From an uncultured Lachnospiraceae bacterium (GTDB lineage: Bacteria; Bacillota; Clostridia; Lachnospirales; Lachnospiraceae), in assembly GCA_905209075.1 (NCBI GenBank), contig CAJLRL010000012.1:1-63199 (forward strand): a DNA stretch of 63,199 nucleotides, in the 5' to 3' direction. Position numbers and translations under genes: made by a program. The notes beneath the pieces were generated by a model. That model saw nothing but the letters and a program-made list of their open reading frames with translations, had not been told where the DNA came from and made no database searches. Numbering within the stretch: the first letter of the stretch is position 1; each line of letters starts with the position of its first letter. Shown piece by piece: positions 41,161 through 50,452 of this stretch.

Positions 41161-44100
41161 TATTATCTATAAACCCTTCTGCTACTTGATAAAGTCTCTT
41201 TGTCTGGACATTATTTCTGTCTTTTGTATTTTCTGAGGAGACTTTATCTTCTTTTTGAAATGATGTTTTCAAATATTTTTCTGCCGAAATATCTACAACA
41301 CGTACAACTTTTATATCTATAGAATTTTCAGTTTCACTTAATGAGTCGGTAAATAAAGAAATATTCTCAGATACTGCTTTTTGCGTCTGGGCATCAGATA
41401 CTGCTATCACTCCTGAAACTCCATTGTCCCTGACTTCAAACGATGCCGCAACCTTTCCTGACATTTTATCATTAAAGAATATATCAACAAATCCTTTTCC
41501 TTCTTTTCCACGCACTATTTTCAGATTTATGCCTGTAACACTTCCGTCCGATGTTTCCATAGGAATCACATAACTTTCAGATTTAGCCATCTTTGCTGAA
41601 ATCTCAAATTGTTTTCCTAGCACTTTTAATTCCTTTAAATTAATAGATGTTATATTATCTGACTCTATTATCATCGAATCCATCGCATGTGTTGCAACAT
41701 CTGCCAGCTGTTCCTGTGCTTCTGCCATCTCTTCCGGAGTTTTTAAAGTCTCTCCAAACTGCTCAAGCACTTGCTCCTTCAGCTGTCTTATCATTTCAAT
41801 TTCGCCATTTTCAAATAGATCAGAAACCATCTTACCTGGATTTTTTAATATTCTCGATGCAGCCATAAGATTTACCATATTTGTTTTTACATCATATCTG
41901 TCTAACATCTGATAAACACTTTCTTCGGTCCTGACTGCATTTTTAAACTCATCCAACTGATTTTGTGCATATTGTTCTGAAAGTTCTTTGTTTTCTTCTG
42001 CCCTGTTTAATGCCTCTTTGAACTGTTCAGGTGTCATATCTTCCCAATTCTGTTTAAGCACATCCATAAGTTTTTCCGGTGAAATATCTTCCATGACATC
42101 CTGTATACAATTTTTATTGTATGCAGCATTTATCTGATCGTCAATTTTTACTCCATTGGATTTTGCATCAACTCCACTAAAATCATCATCGACTTTGTAA
42201 TCAACGTTTTTCTTGTTTGATGTTCTTACTGCTGAAAGCAGATTTTTCATTGTTATATCAGCCCCCTGATTAACCAGAGAACCTATAACCGCTCCATCGC
42301 TCTTTTCAACCTGTGCGATCAGCCTGTATATACCTATATATGTAGTCCTCTCATCCTCCGTTATCTCATTATTTTTTTCAAGTTTCCACAAAAACTCACT
42401 GAATTTTGAATCATCCCTTGTACTTATCTGTGATCTTATCTCCGTTGCTGCTTCATTCAACTGTGATATTGACATATCAAGAGGTGATATCCCCTTTCGG
42501 ATCATCTCTAATGTAACCGCAGGTGTCATGTTTTTAAATGCTCTTTGTACATTTTCATCAGCAGCCTTTATCTTATCTATATTTTCCGGTGTTATTTCTA
42601 TTCCGTTATATCCTAATATTCTTACCGCTCTTTGGTTTTGAGGTATTCTTTCATATCCGAGATCATCTAAAATATTATCTACATTTCTGAATGCCTTTTT
42701 TATATCATCTCCCATGTCGGATCTCGGTGCAGTCATAAGCGTTTCATAACTTTCATTTGCATTTTCCATAGATGTCTTAAGTGACGCACCTCTTGTATAT
42801 ACTGTTGATACGTCCTCATTGCCTGTTTCTGTGTTTATCACATATGCAGGAAATGTCTTCATTTCCTCAAATACATCCATTGTACTTTTGAAAGTATCTA
42901 TATTTTCAACTGTAGGTTCTACACCATTTTGAGCCATTAAATTACTATAATAGTCTTTTTCATGTTGTTTTAATATGTCGACCAATTCTTCTATAGGTTT
43001 TGTGTCTATAGATATTCCCTTTTTCAAAAGAGACAGATTTGCCTCTGCACTCATTGCAAGTCTTGCCTCTTCAAGCTTTCTTTGGGCACTAACAATATTT
43101 ATTGGCGCATTATCTGTTTTATGTATAAATATTTTACTATCATCTGTTCTGCTATTCTGGACATCTTTAAGGTTTTTTAACGTTACCGGCACATTTTTAT
43201 TAATTAAATCAACTATATCCTCCGGTATTGCACTTTGTATAATATTTTCAGCCTCTTTAGCCTGATCAGCTAGTGAAAATCCATCTATAAGCATTGCATC
43301 CATAGGTCTTTTGCCTTCTGCTACCGCTTCTGCTGCAGAATCAGCTATATATTCAGTATCTTTTCCAGAAAAATTCTTTAAGGCTTCAAAATATCTGATA
43401 TTATCTGCTGTAATTGAAATACCTTTTTCCATAAGCATCCTGACATCCATTAAGTTTTCATCATTCACATCAATTTTAGCATTTTTCATTATGTCTTTGA
43501 TCTGTGAACTCATGCTGTCAAACTCTTCATCAGAAATTGTATCTTCTTTTGCTATACCCGAGCTGCTGTATAATGCTTTATATATATTTTCTACAGTAGG
43601 ATCCAGATTATTTTTAACCATATATGCAGCTGTATTATCATCTATTTCATTTATCTGTACTCCATTTTCAACAGCTGTTACAGACTCCTTTAAATTCTCA
43701 TCTGTAACCGGAATATCATATGACTGCATCTGCTTTATTATTTCTGCTGCAACGGCCGGATTTCCTGTTATCTCTTCTATCTGCTCCTGGCTTAAATCGT
43801 CTCCATATATAGAAACATCTACCCCCGCTTTTGCAAGCACTGCCTTTATTTTATCAGTCTCCGTAACTATGGTATTTCCTGTCATTTCATCATAAGAAAA
43901 ACCATCCTCTGATATACGCTTATAATCCTCAGCCGATGTTGTATTTGAAATAACGATCATCTGGTTTCGTTTATTTTCTCTATCTGTTGCTCCATCCTGC
44001 ATCAATTCGTCAGCTACAGTCTCATTGGAATTTGACGGCTTTGAATAAACGGTATCAGACATATCTACTGAGTTAGATGAACTTACTTTTACAGCCTCCT

Positions 44101-44203
44101 TACTGCTGCTTTTTGTGGCAGTAAGATGATTATAAATGCTTTTTTCATTCACGTTTGCAGCATTGCCATTTATATCTTTATTAACTATATTATCAATGAT
44201 CAT
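41129..44203 (-). CDS. Large repeat protein, DUF6240-like
   Basis: 1024 aa, acidic, no signal peptide or membrane segment. It is made of divergent repeats of the type (L/M)xxxGxxxTxxNIxxxxA, for example VKNNLDPTVENIYKALYSSS, MEKGISITADNIRYFEAL and VNQGADITMKNLLSAV. The C-terminal 150 residues are beta-rich and resemble the hook-length control FliK C-terminal region (INLKIVRGKEGKGFVDIFFND). Lachnospiraceae proteins of this kind are called DUF6240, so a link to flagella is plausible but not shown. GAGGAAATAAT precedes the ATG. Confidence 0.65.
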   Translation of the reverse strand: MIIDNIVNKDINGNAANVNEKSIYNHLTATKSSSKEAVKVSSSNSVDMSDTVYSKPSNSNETVADELMQDGATDRENKRNQMIVISNTTSAEDYKRISEDGFSYDEMTGNTIVTETDKIKAVLAKAGVDVSIYGDDLSQEQIEEITGNPAVAAEIIKQMQSYDIPVTDENLKESVTAVENGVQINEIDDNTAAYMVKNNLDPTVENIYKALYSSSGIAKEDTISDEEFDSMSSQIKDIMKNAKIDVNDENLMDVRMLMEKGISITADNIRYFEALKNFSGKDTEYIADSAAEAVAEGKRPMDAMLIDGFSLADQAKEAENIIQSAIPEDIVDLINKNVPVTLKNLKDVQNSRTDDSKIFIHKTDNAPINIVSAQRKLEEARLAMSAEANLSLLKKGISIDTKPIEELVDILKQHEKDYYSNLMAQNGVEPTVENIDTFKSTMDVFEEMKTFPAYVINTETGNEDVSTVYTRGASLKTSMENANESYETLMTAPRSDMGDDIKKAFRNVDNILDDLGYERIPQNQRAVRILGYNGIEITPENIDKIKAADENVQRAFKNMTPAVTLEMIRKGISPLDMSISQLNEAATEIRSQISTRDDSKFSEFLWKLEKNNEITEDERTTYIGIYRLIAQVEKSDGAVIGSLVNQGADITMKNLLSAVRTSNKKNVDYKVDDDFSGVDAKSNGVKIDDQINAAYNKNCIQDVMEDISPEKLMDVLKQNWEDMTPEQFKEALNRAEENKELSEQYAQNQLDEFKNAVRTEESVYQMLDRYDVKTNMVNLMAASRILKNPGKMVSDLFENGEIEMIRQLKEQVLEQFGETLKTPEEMAEAQEQLADVATHAMDSMIIESDNITSINLKELKVLGKQFEISAKMAKSESYVIPMETSDGSVTGINLKIVRGKEGKGFVDIFFNDKMSGKVAASFEVRDNGVSGVIAVSDAQTQKAVSENISLFTDSLSETENSIDIKVVRVVDISAEKYLKTSFQKEDKVSSENTKDRNNVQTKRLYQVAEGFIDNIRKIFGPDNL

Positions 44204-44295
44204 ATTATTTCCTCACACAATATTATTTATAAAATATGGATATTACAGATTTTTATACATTTTCGCTTGTAATATATATCGGTCAGAAATGTGCA

Positions 44296-44324
44296 TAAAA
44301 TAAGACCGCAATAATGCGGCCTTA
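44296..44324 (-). terminator. Terminator of glgB
   Basis: TAAGGCCGCA-ttat-TGCGGTCTTA on the minus strand, followed by TTTTATG. Confidence 0.75.
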
Positions 44325-44335
44325 TTTTTATGCTA

Positions 44336-46240
44336 TTAATATTTAAATATTGCTACTCCATAAGCCGGCAGCGGATATGCAAACGAATATGGTCTGCCAT
44401 CACATTCTGATTCTACAGCTTTGTAGGTAACTTGTCTATCAGTATCATTTCCTCCAAATTTAGGATCTTCACTGTTTAAAACAAGTTTATATGGCTTTTT
44501 CTTTGGTACCCCGACTCTATAGTCTTCTCTTGCTACAGGTGTAAAGTTTATAACAAAGAGCATATTATTTTTTCCATCCTTACTCTTTCTTATGAAACTA
44601 AAAATACTCCGGTCTGCATCATCTGCATTTATCCATTCAAAACCGCTCCAGTCTGAATCCAGTTCATACAGACAACGATTTTTCTTGTATAAATGAAGCA
44701 GCTCCTTCACCCAATCCTGTATTTTTTTATGCAGCGGATTATCGAGAAGATACCAGTCAAGCTCTCTTTCCTCACTCCACTCTTGTTTCTGTCCGAATTC
44801 CTGTCCCATAAACAAAAGCTTCTTTCCACAATGCCCCATCATAAAAGCATATCCAGCCATAAGATTTTTAAACTTATCTTCCTCAAGTCCTGGCATTTTA
44901 TTGAGCATAGAACATTTTAGATGAACAACCTCATCATGAGAAAGAACTAATATGTATTTTTCGCTTTCATTATAACTCATAGCAAAAGTCATCTTATAGT
45001 GATTATTTTTGCGGAAAAGCGGATCAAGCTTCATATAATCGAGAAAATCGTGCATCCATCCCATATTCCATTTAAAGCTGAAATTCAAACCATCATCTTC
45101 AACTTTTCCCGTTATCTTCGGCCATGCTGTAGATTCCTCTGCAATCATGACCGTACCATGATTTCTTCCAAGTATTAACGTATTTATATGCTTAAAGAAT
45201 TCAACAGCTTCAAGATTTTTATTTCCACCAAACTTATTAGGCACCCATTGTCCGTCACTCTTACCATAATCAAGATATAACATAGATGCCACAGCATCCA
45301 CTCTTAATCCATCTATATGATAATTTTCAATCCACATTAATGCACTTCCGATAAGGAAATTTTTTACTTCATTTTTCCCATAATCAAATATCTTTGTTCC
45401 CCACTCAGGATGTTCACCTTTTCTTGGGTCTGCATACTCATATGTAGGTGTTCCATCAAAATCTGCCAGCCCATGTGAATCCTTTGGAAAATGTGCCGGA
45501 ACCCAGTCCAGAATTACTCCGATATTGTTTTTATGGCACTGGTCTACCAGATATGCAAAATCTTCTGGCTTTCCGTATCGTGATGTAGGAGCATAATAAC
45601 CGGTTACCTGATATCCCCATGAACCATCATACGGATATTCAGAAATACCCATAAGTTCTATATGGGTATATCCCATTTTTTTGACGTATGCAACAAGAGT
45701 CTTAGCTAATTCCCTATATGTGTAAAATCCTTCATCTTCACATCCCGGATGCCTCATCCATGATCCCGGATGAACTTCATATATAGTCATCGGTGATTGT
45801 TCAACATCCTTAGGGCTTTTTGCCGAACGATTTTTCATCCACTGCTCATCCGTCCATTTAAAATGATCTATATCCGTGATTATAGATGCAGTTCCCGGAC
45901 GCAGTTCTGCATAATTTGCATATGGATCTGCTTTGTAAAGCTTATAGCCTTCCTTTGTTTCTATGATAAATTTGTACATCTGACCTTTTTTTGCGCCCGG
46001 CACGAAAAGCTCAAACACACCCATTTCTTCTGGCTCTACTCTTTGCATCTCATGCTTTTCTTCATTCCAGTTGTTGAACTCACCAAACACATATACTTTT
46101 TTAGCATTCGGTGCCCAAACATCAAAGCAGACGCCCTTCTTACCTTTTCTCTCTGCTAAATGAGCTCCCATTTTTTTATAAATGTCATAGTGTGTTGCCT
46201 GTCCAAACAGGTAACAATCCATTGCTGTAAAATTGCTCAT
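44336..46240 (-). CDS. glgB: 1,4-alpha-glucan branching enzyme
   Basis: CBM48 N-terminal domain (VCFDVWAPNAKKVYVFGEFN), GH13 barrel with nucleophile in DGLRVDAVASMLY, acid in VMIAEESTAWP and LSHDEV, then a C-terminal beta domain. It makes alpha-1,6 branches in glycogen. 634 aa, as usual. ATG at 46240 follows TTGGAGGGGT. No other glg gene is adjacent; the gene follows the TPR-AAA gene by 19 bp. Confidence 0.94.
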   Translation of the reverse strand: MSNFTAMDCYLFGQATHYDIYKKMGAHLAERKGKKGVCFDVWAPNAKKVYVFGEFNNWNEEKHEMQRVEPEEMGVFELFVPGAKKGQMYKFIIETKEGYKLYKADPYANYAELRPGTASIITDIDHFKWTDEQWMKNRSAKSPKDVEQSPMTIYEVHPGSWMRHPGCEDEGFYTYRELAKTLVAYVKKMGYTHIELMGISEYPYDGSWGYQVTGYYAPTSRYGKPEDFAYLVDQCHKNNIGVILDWVPAHFPKDSHGLADFDGTPTYEYADPRKGEHPEWGTKIFDYGKNEVKNFLIGSALMWIENYHIDGLRVDAVASMLYLDYGKSDGQWVPNKFGGNKNLEAVEFFKHINTLILGRNHGTVMIAEESTAWPKITGKVEDDGLNFSFKWNMGWMHDFLDYMKLDPLFRKNNHYKMTFAMSYNESEKYILVLSHDEVVHLKCSMLNKMPGLEEDKFKNLMAGYAFMMGHCGKKLLFMGQEFGQKQEWSEERELDWYLLDNPLHKKIQDWVKELLHLYKKNRCLYELDSDWSGFEWINADDADRSIFSFIRKSKDGKNNMLFVINFTPVAREDYRVGVPKKKPYKLVLNSEDPKFGGNDTDRQVTYKAVESECDGRPYSFAYPLPAYGVAIFKY

Positions 46241-46259
46241 ATATACCCCTCCAATATTT

Positions 46260-49013
46260 TTATTTTTGCTCAAAATAATTCTCTGTCAAAACTATCTTGT
46301 CATCTTCTGTATATCTTTTTGCAGTAAGGATACTTATAGCTTTCTTTAATCCACCATGCGCTTCCCTGTCTATTGCTTCATCTACAATCTCTTTAACCTC
46401 TGTAAGTGTTGTAGCCTGATCCAGTCTCTCAATATTACTTATCCTGTTATGAAGCGCTAAAATTGCCATCTCATCTATTTTATACCCCAACTCAGACGAA
46501 TATGACAAAGCAAATGATACAAGTTCATCATTTGTAAAAATCGGAACTGAAATTCTTTCTGTGAATTTTTCTGCAAATTCCGCATCTGCGGCAAGTGCCT
46601 TTTTTATACCTTTTGAAGTATCTTCAAGAATATATAAAGTTCCTGTTATATCATGCTCCATTATATATGAAAGTGATTGTGCCGTACTCTTATTTATATC
46701 TCCGGCTCTTTCTATAATGAGACATCCCCCGGCAACCTTTCTTACAAGCTGCTGCACATCCTTTTTATTAAGTGCTGAGGCATCAATTTTACCGATTTTA
46801 CCGGCTGGCTGTTCGCCTCCCTTTTGAAGGACCTTGATAAAGCTTGTAGCCAGTACTGTTTTTCCACATCCCGGAGCTCCCTGGATTATCAGATTTCCTG
46901 TTTTGGCAGTTTCTTTTTTTGCAAAGTGTTCCATAACACCATTATAAGCCCTGCAAAGCTGATCCTCCATTCCCTTTACAGGTATAAAATATGAAAAAAT
47001 AGATTTCTGCTCGTCTGTAAGCTGTTCAAGCTTTTTAGACTCAACTATGGCTTCCTCATCAATTCCAAGATCTTCTGGTATCTGAATCTCAGGAATTTTT
47101 CTTGTTTTTGCCATTTCAATTTTGCGTTCTATCTCGGGGTTATCAGCTGTAAGCTTTGAAACCTCCTCACCAATAAAATCATTTACATGGTTAAATTTCT
47201 CATCAACCTGTTTTTTTATTGCATCCTGCACTCTTGAGATAACATTATCATCGGAATCTATAGTATCTTTTTGTTCATACTCTTCTGTGTCCTCTACGCT
47301 GTCATTTTCTTCTTCCATTGTTTCTGCTTCTTTCTCTTGATCATCCTGATATTCTTCGACTGATCCATCCTGATACTCTTCGACTGATCCATCCTGATAT
47401 TCTTCGACTGATCCATCCTGATGCTCTTCGTCTGATCCATCCTGATGCTCCTCGACTGATCCATCCTGATATTCTTCGTCTGATCCATCCTGATACTCTT
47501 CGACTGATCCATCCTGATACTCTTCATCTGATCCATCCTGATATTCTTCATCTGATATATCCGGTATATCATCGGATATATTTTTTGTGTCTTCATCCAT
47601 TTCGGATACTTCTTCAAATTCTTCGTCAGTGATATCGAACTCTTCCGGCTCAATTTCAGGCTCTATCTCGTCTATTTCGTTATCAAATTCTTCTTCTTTA
47701 ACAGCATCCACAACATTACTATTTTGTATGATCGGCTTAAAGTCAATTTTAGGAAGCTCTGTTGTAGACTGTGACTGCAGATACTGTTCCTCGAGCAGTT
47801 CCTTCGGTGTCACTCCCGCATCAAGCTTTGGTATAACATCATTGAGACGTTCCATGATATCCCCGGCTTCCTGTAATGCTCGCGCCTTTGCAGATTCAAG
47901 TTTCTGTTGATCAGCCTCATATAATGCAGCCTCAGCCGCTCTTCTTGTCTTTTCCCAATCATCTAATACGTCCTGAATAGACATCTGACCTGTTATCTGA
48001 TGCTCCAGCTGTGTTTTTTCTTTCATGACCATAGATATCTGACCATCAGAGTCTTCACCAAGCATTTCCTGAAAATTGTGCTTAAGCGATCCATCTATTT
48101 CTTCATCCGTTGCTATATGCTGGGTATCCTGCAGACTTGACTTTTCTTCCTCTTCTTTTGGAAGCTTAAGATATGGTATTTCATCAACTATCTTTTTGAT
48201 GTTATCCATAGTATCTGCTACTTCGCCTTTTTCCTTAGCATCTATTATCTGCTGCATTCCTTTAGCGATTTCTTTTTGAAGGTTTACTGTATTAAATTTT
48301 TCCTGATTAACTTCAACCTGTGGTATAGTTACTGTATCATGTGCCAGTTCTCCGGCTTTTGTCATCTCTGCAGCATCTATTTGGGTTTTTCCTTCATGTT
48401 CAAATCTGAATTTACGATATTTTTCTTCCTGATCTTTTGTAAGAGGCTGATATAACATCTTAAGTTCAAGTGCCCTTTCAACATATGGTCCGTCACCAAA
48501 CCATAAAATAAGTTCATCACATGCCTCTATACATTTTTCAGTTTTTCCCGCCTTATGATAAAGATATGCTAACTCATATGCCCATTCCTCTGTGTATTCC
48601 TGCTCTTTGAATTCCTCAAGTATTTCTATAAGCTCATCATATGAGGCACCCTGGCCCTTTTTAATAGAATATTTAAGAACATATCTTAAGTCATCATGAG
48701 GTGCTATCTCCACAAATTCATCATAATACTCTGTTGCAGCGTCATAATCACCCATTTTTATTGCAACTTCAGCAAGCCTGTAGATTATCATTCTTCCAAT
48801 TGGAGATCTGTCATATGCCATAAGAAGTATATCTCTTGCATCATCATATCGTTCTGCTTTTTCGTAGATTTCCCCTGCCTTTACAAGGGTATTTATATTT
48901 TTTATTTTATTCCAATTTATTGTATCAGCAATTTCAGCTGCTCCAACATAATTTTCCTCTGAACTAAGACTTTTTATCTGGTCTAATTTGAGATTGTATT
49001 CGTACTTATCCAA
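46260..49013 (-). CDS. TPR/AAA ATPase-like protein with acidic repeat
   Basis: Three parts. Residues 1-200 are TPR-like helices (YVGAAEIADTINW, AERYDDARDILLMAYD). Residues about 200-620 are acidic, low complexity, including a run of nine 8-residue units of the pattern (D/V)EE(Y/H)QDGS (about 485-560). Residues about 680-917 form an ATPase domain: Walker A IIQGAPGCGKTVLA, a Walker B-like GGCLIIERAG, and IAVRISVPIF-like sensor region. Start is TTG at 49013 with GAGGTGA upstream. It resembles AAA proteins of the FtsH/ClpC-lid class without protease. No function can be named. Confidence 0.65.
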   Translation of the reverse strand: MDKYEYNLKLDQIKSLSSEENYVGAAEIADTINWNKIKNINTLVKAGEIYEKAERYDDARDILLMAYDRSPIGRMIIYRLAEVAIKMGDYDAATEYYDEFVEIAPHDDLRYVLKYSIKKGQGASYDELIEILEEFKEQEYTEEWAYELAYLYHKAGKTEKCIEACDELILWFGDGPYVERALELKMLYQPLTKDQEEKYRKFRFEHEGKTQIDAAEMTKAGELAHDTVTIPQVEVNQEKFNTVNLQKEIAKGMQQIIDAKEKGEVADTMDNIKKIVDEIPYLKLPKEEEEKSSLQDTQHIATDEEIDGSLKHNFQEMLGEDSDGQISMVMKEKTQLEHQITGQMSIQDVLDDWEKTRRAAEAALYEADQQKLESAKARALQEAGDIMERLNDVIPKLDAGVTPKELLEEQYLQSQSTTELPKIDFKPIIQNSNVVDAVKEEEFDNEIDEIEPEIEPEEFDITDEEFEEVSEMDEDTKNISDDIPDISDEEYQDGSDEEYQDGSVEEYQDGSDEEYQDGSVEEHQDGSDEEHQDGSVEEYQDGSVEEYQDGSVEEYQDDQEKEAETMEEENDSVEDTEEYEQKDTIDSDDNVISRVQDAIKKQVDEKFNHVNDFIGEEVSKLTADNPEIERKIEMAKTRKIPEIQIPEDLGIDEEAIVESKKLEQLTDEQKSIFSYFIPVKGMEDQLCRAYNGVMEHFAKKETAKTGNLIIQGAPGCGKTVLATSFIKVLQKGGEQPAGKIGKIDASALNKKDVQQLVRKVAGGCLIIERAGDINKSTAQSLSYIMEHDITGTLYILEDTSKGIKKALAADAEFAEKFTERISVPIFTNDELVSFALSYSSELGYKIDEMAILALHNRISNIERLDQATTLTEVKEIVDEAIDREAHGGLKKAISILTAKRYTEDDKIVLTENYFEQK
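47341..47556 (-). repeat. 24-bp coding tandem repeat
   Basis: Nine 24-bp units around GATCCATCCTGATATTCTTC, each encoding EEYQDGS-type octapeptides in the TPR/AAA gene. Units differ at a few positions (Tyr/His, Val/Asp). The copy number is likely variable. There are no spacers, so this is not a CRISPR. Confidence 0.85.
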
Positions 49014-49091
49014 TGATTGTCACCTCAATATTTAGTCTGTATTTAAAGCTGGTTTACTAGTTTTAGTCTATCATAGCCAATATTACTTGTC

Positions 49092-49135
49092 AAAAAAAAT
49101 GCCAAATACCGGACAATTTTCCGATATCTGGCATT
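49092..49135 (-). terminator. Terminator of the AI-2E-family permease gene
   Basis: 15-bp stem (AATGCCAGATATCGG / CCGGTATTTGGCATT on the minus strand) with two mismatches, followed by TTTTTTTT. Confidence 0.8.
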
Positions 49136-49145
49136 ATTTTATATA

Positions 49146-50435
49146 CTACTGTTTTTCTTCATACTTTAATGTGTTTTTCCCTGTATCAACTCCGGTCATT
49201 TTGGTATATTCCAAAGTGGATTGCGGTAATTTTTTCTTTCTCAAAGAATGATTTACAAGTCTCTTAATAATATAGTAAATAACTGCAAAAACAGGAACTC
49301 CCAAAAGCATTCCCAGGAATCCAAACATTCCTCCAGCTATCAGAATTGAAAACATAACCCAGAAAGTAGAAAGTCCTGTTGATGATCCTAAAATCTTTGG
49401 TCCTATAATATTTCCGTCAACCTGCTGCAATACAATTATAAATATAAGCAGATACAATGCATGCCATGGACTTTGTATCACTACGATCAGAAGCGACGGT
49501 ATTGCTCCTATGAATGGTCCGAATACCGGGATAACATTTGTAATACCGATTATAACTGCTACGAGTACTGTAGAAGGAATATGAAGTATCAGACATCCAA
49601 AATATGCTATAACTCCAATAATAAGCGAATCTAGTATTTTACCGGTAATAAAACCACCAAATATTGTATTTGTTTTTGCTACTGTCTCAACAATAATATT
49701 TCCGATCTTCGGTTTGAATACTGCATAAATTATCTTTTTGCCCTGTCCTATCAATGTTTCCTGAATAGACATAACATATACCATAACAATAATGCCTATC
49801 AGAAAGTTAAGAACTGCACGGATAAATGATATTACACCTGTTGTAATCTGTGCTACATATTTTTGTGCCTGGGGAATCATTTTTTCCGTAGCAAAAGTTT
49901 CTATATAATCCGTTCCTTTCTGTAAAACATCACTTGCCAGTTCGGCGGCCTTGCTATCTCCGAAATTTCCATGCTGTATAGTATTTATAACCGACGAAAC
50001 ACTTTCCGGCAACACTTTTACCAAGCCTGTTACACTTGATATTACAGATGGCACTATTGCTGCAATAAGTAACGCAATAACAGCTATGAGTATTATTACC
50101 GACCCTGTGATTGCAATGCCTCTCGACACTTTTTTTGCCTTATGCGCATCATTTATCTTTTTATCCAAAAATTTTCTGCACAATCTTTCAAGCCACAACA
50201 TTACAGGGTTCATAAGGTATGCGAGGGCAAGCCCAATAATTATAGGCATTGCCGCCGATAACACCTTTCCCCACATTCCGGCAAACCCTTCATATCTGAA
50301 TATAGCAAAGAAAAATAGTATACTTACTGCAAATGTTACAAATATCATTACACCTATTCGTATAAGATGAGGCCATTCCTCTCTGCCTGCCGGTTTGTTG
50401 ATATGTTTTATTTCTTTATTTCCCGATTCGCTCAT
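49146..50435 (-). CDS. AI-2E-family transporter (YtvI-like)
   Basis: 429 aa with about eight membrane helices in the AI-2E/PF01594 pattern: GLALAYLMNPVMLWLERL near the N-terminus, a long extracytoplasmic stretch, and the signature VIPVFGPFIGAIPSLLIV. Members export small molecules or act as Na+/H+ antiporters; the substrate cannot be told. AAGGAGATTT precedes the ATG. It follows the aconitase-family gene by 17 bp. Confidence 0.85.
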   Translation of the reverse strand: MSESGNKEIKHINKPAGREEWPHLIRIGVMIFVTFAVSILFFFAIFRYEGFAGMWGKVLSAAMPIIIGLALAYLMNPVMLWLERLCRKFLDKKINDAHKAKKVSRGIAITGSVIILIAVIALLIAAIVPSVISSVTGLVKVLPESVSSVINTIQHGNFGDSKAAELASDVLQKGTDYIETFATEKMIPQAQKYVAQITTGVISFIRAVLNFLIGIIVMVYVMSIQETLIGQGKKIIYAVFKPKIGNIIVETVAKTNTIFGGFITGKILDSLIIGVIAYFGCLILHIPSTVLVAVIIGITNVIPVFGPFIGAIPSLLIVVIQSPWHALYLLIFIIVLQQVDGNIIGPKILGSSTGLSTFWVMFSILIAGGMFGFLGMLLGVPVFAVIYYIIKRLVNHSLRKKKLPQSTLEYTKMTGVDTGKNTLKYEEKQ

Positions 50436-50452
50436 TAAATCTCCTTAGCACC

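Noticed and set aside
47341..47556. Possible CRISPR array
   Set aside because: Units are contiguous and in frame with a protein; no unique spacers and no cas genes.
47318..47653. Open frames on both strands through the 24-bp repeat array (alternative repeat proteins)
   Set aside because: They are frame shadows of the acidic octapeptide repeat in the TPR/AAA gene. No ribosome sites were found.
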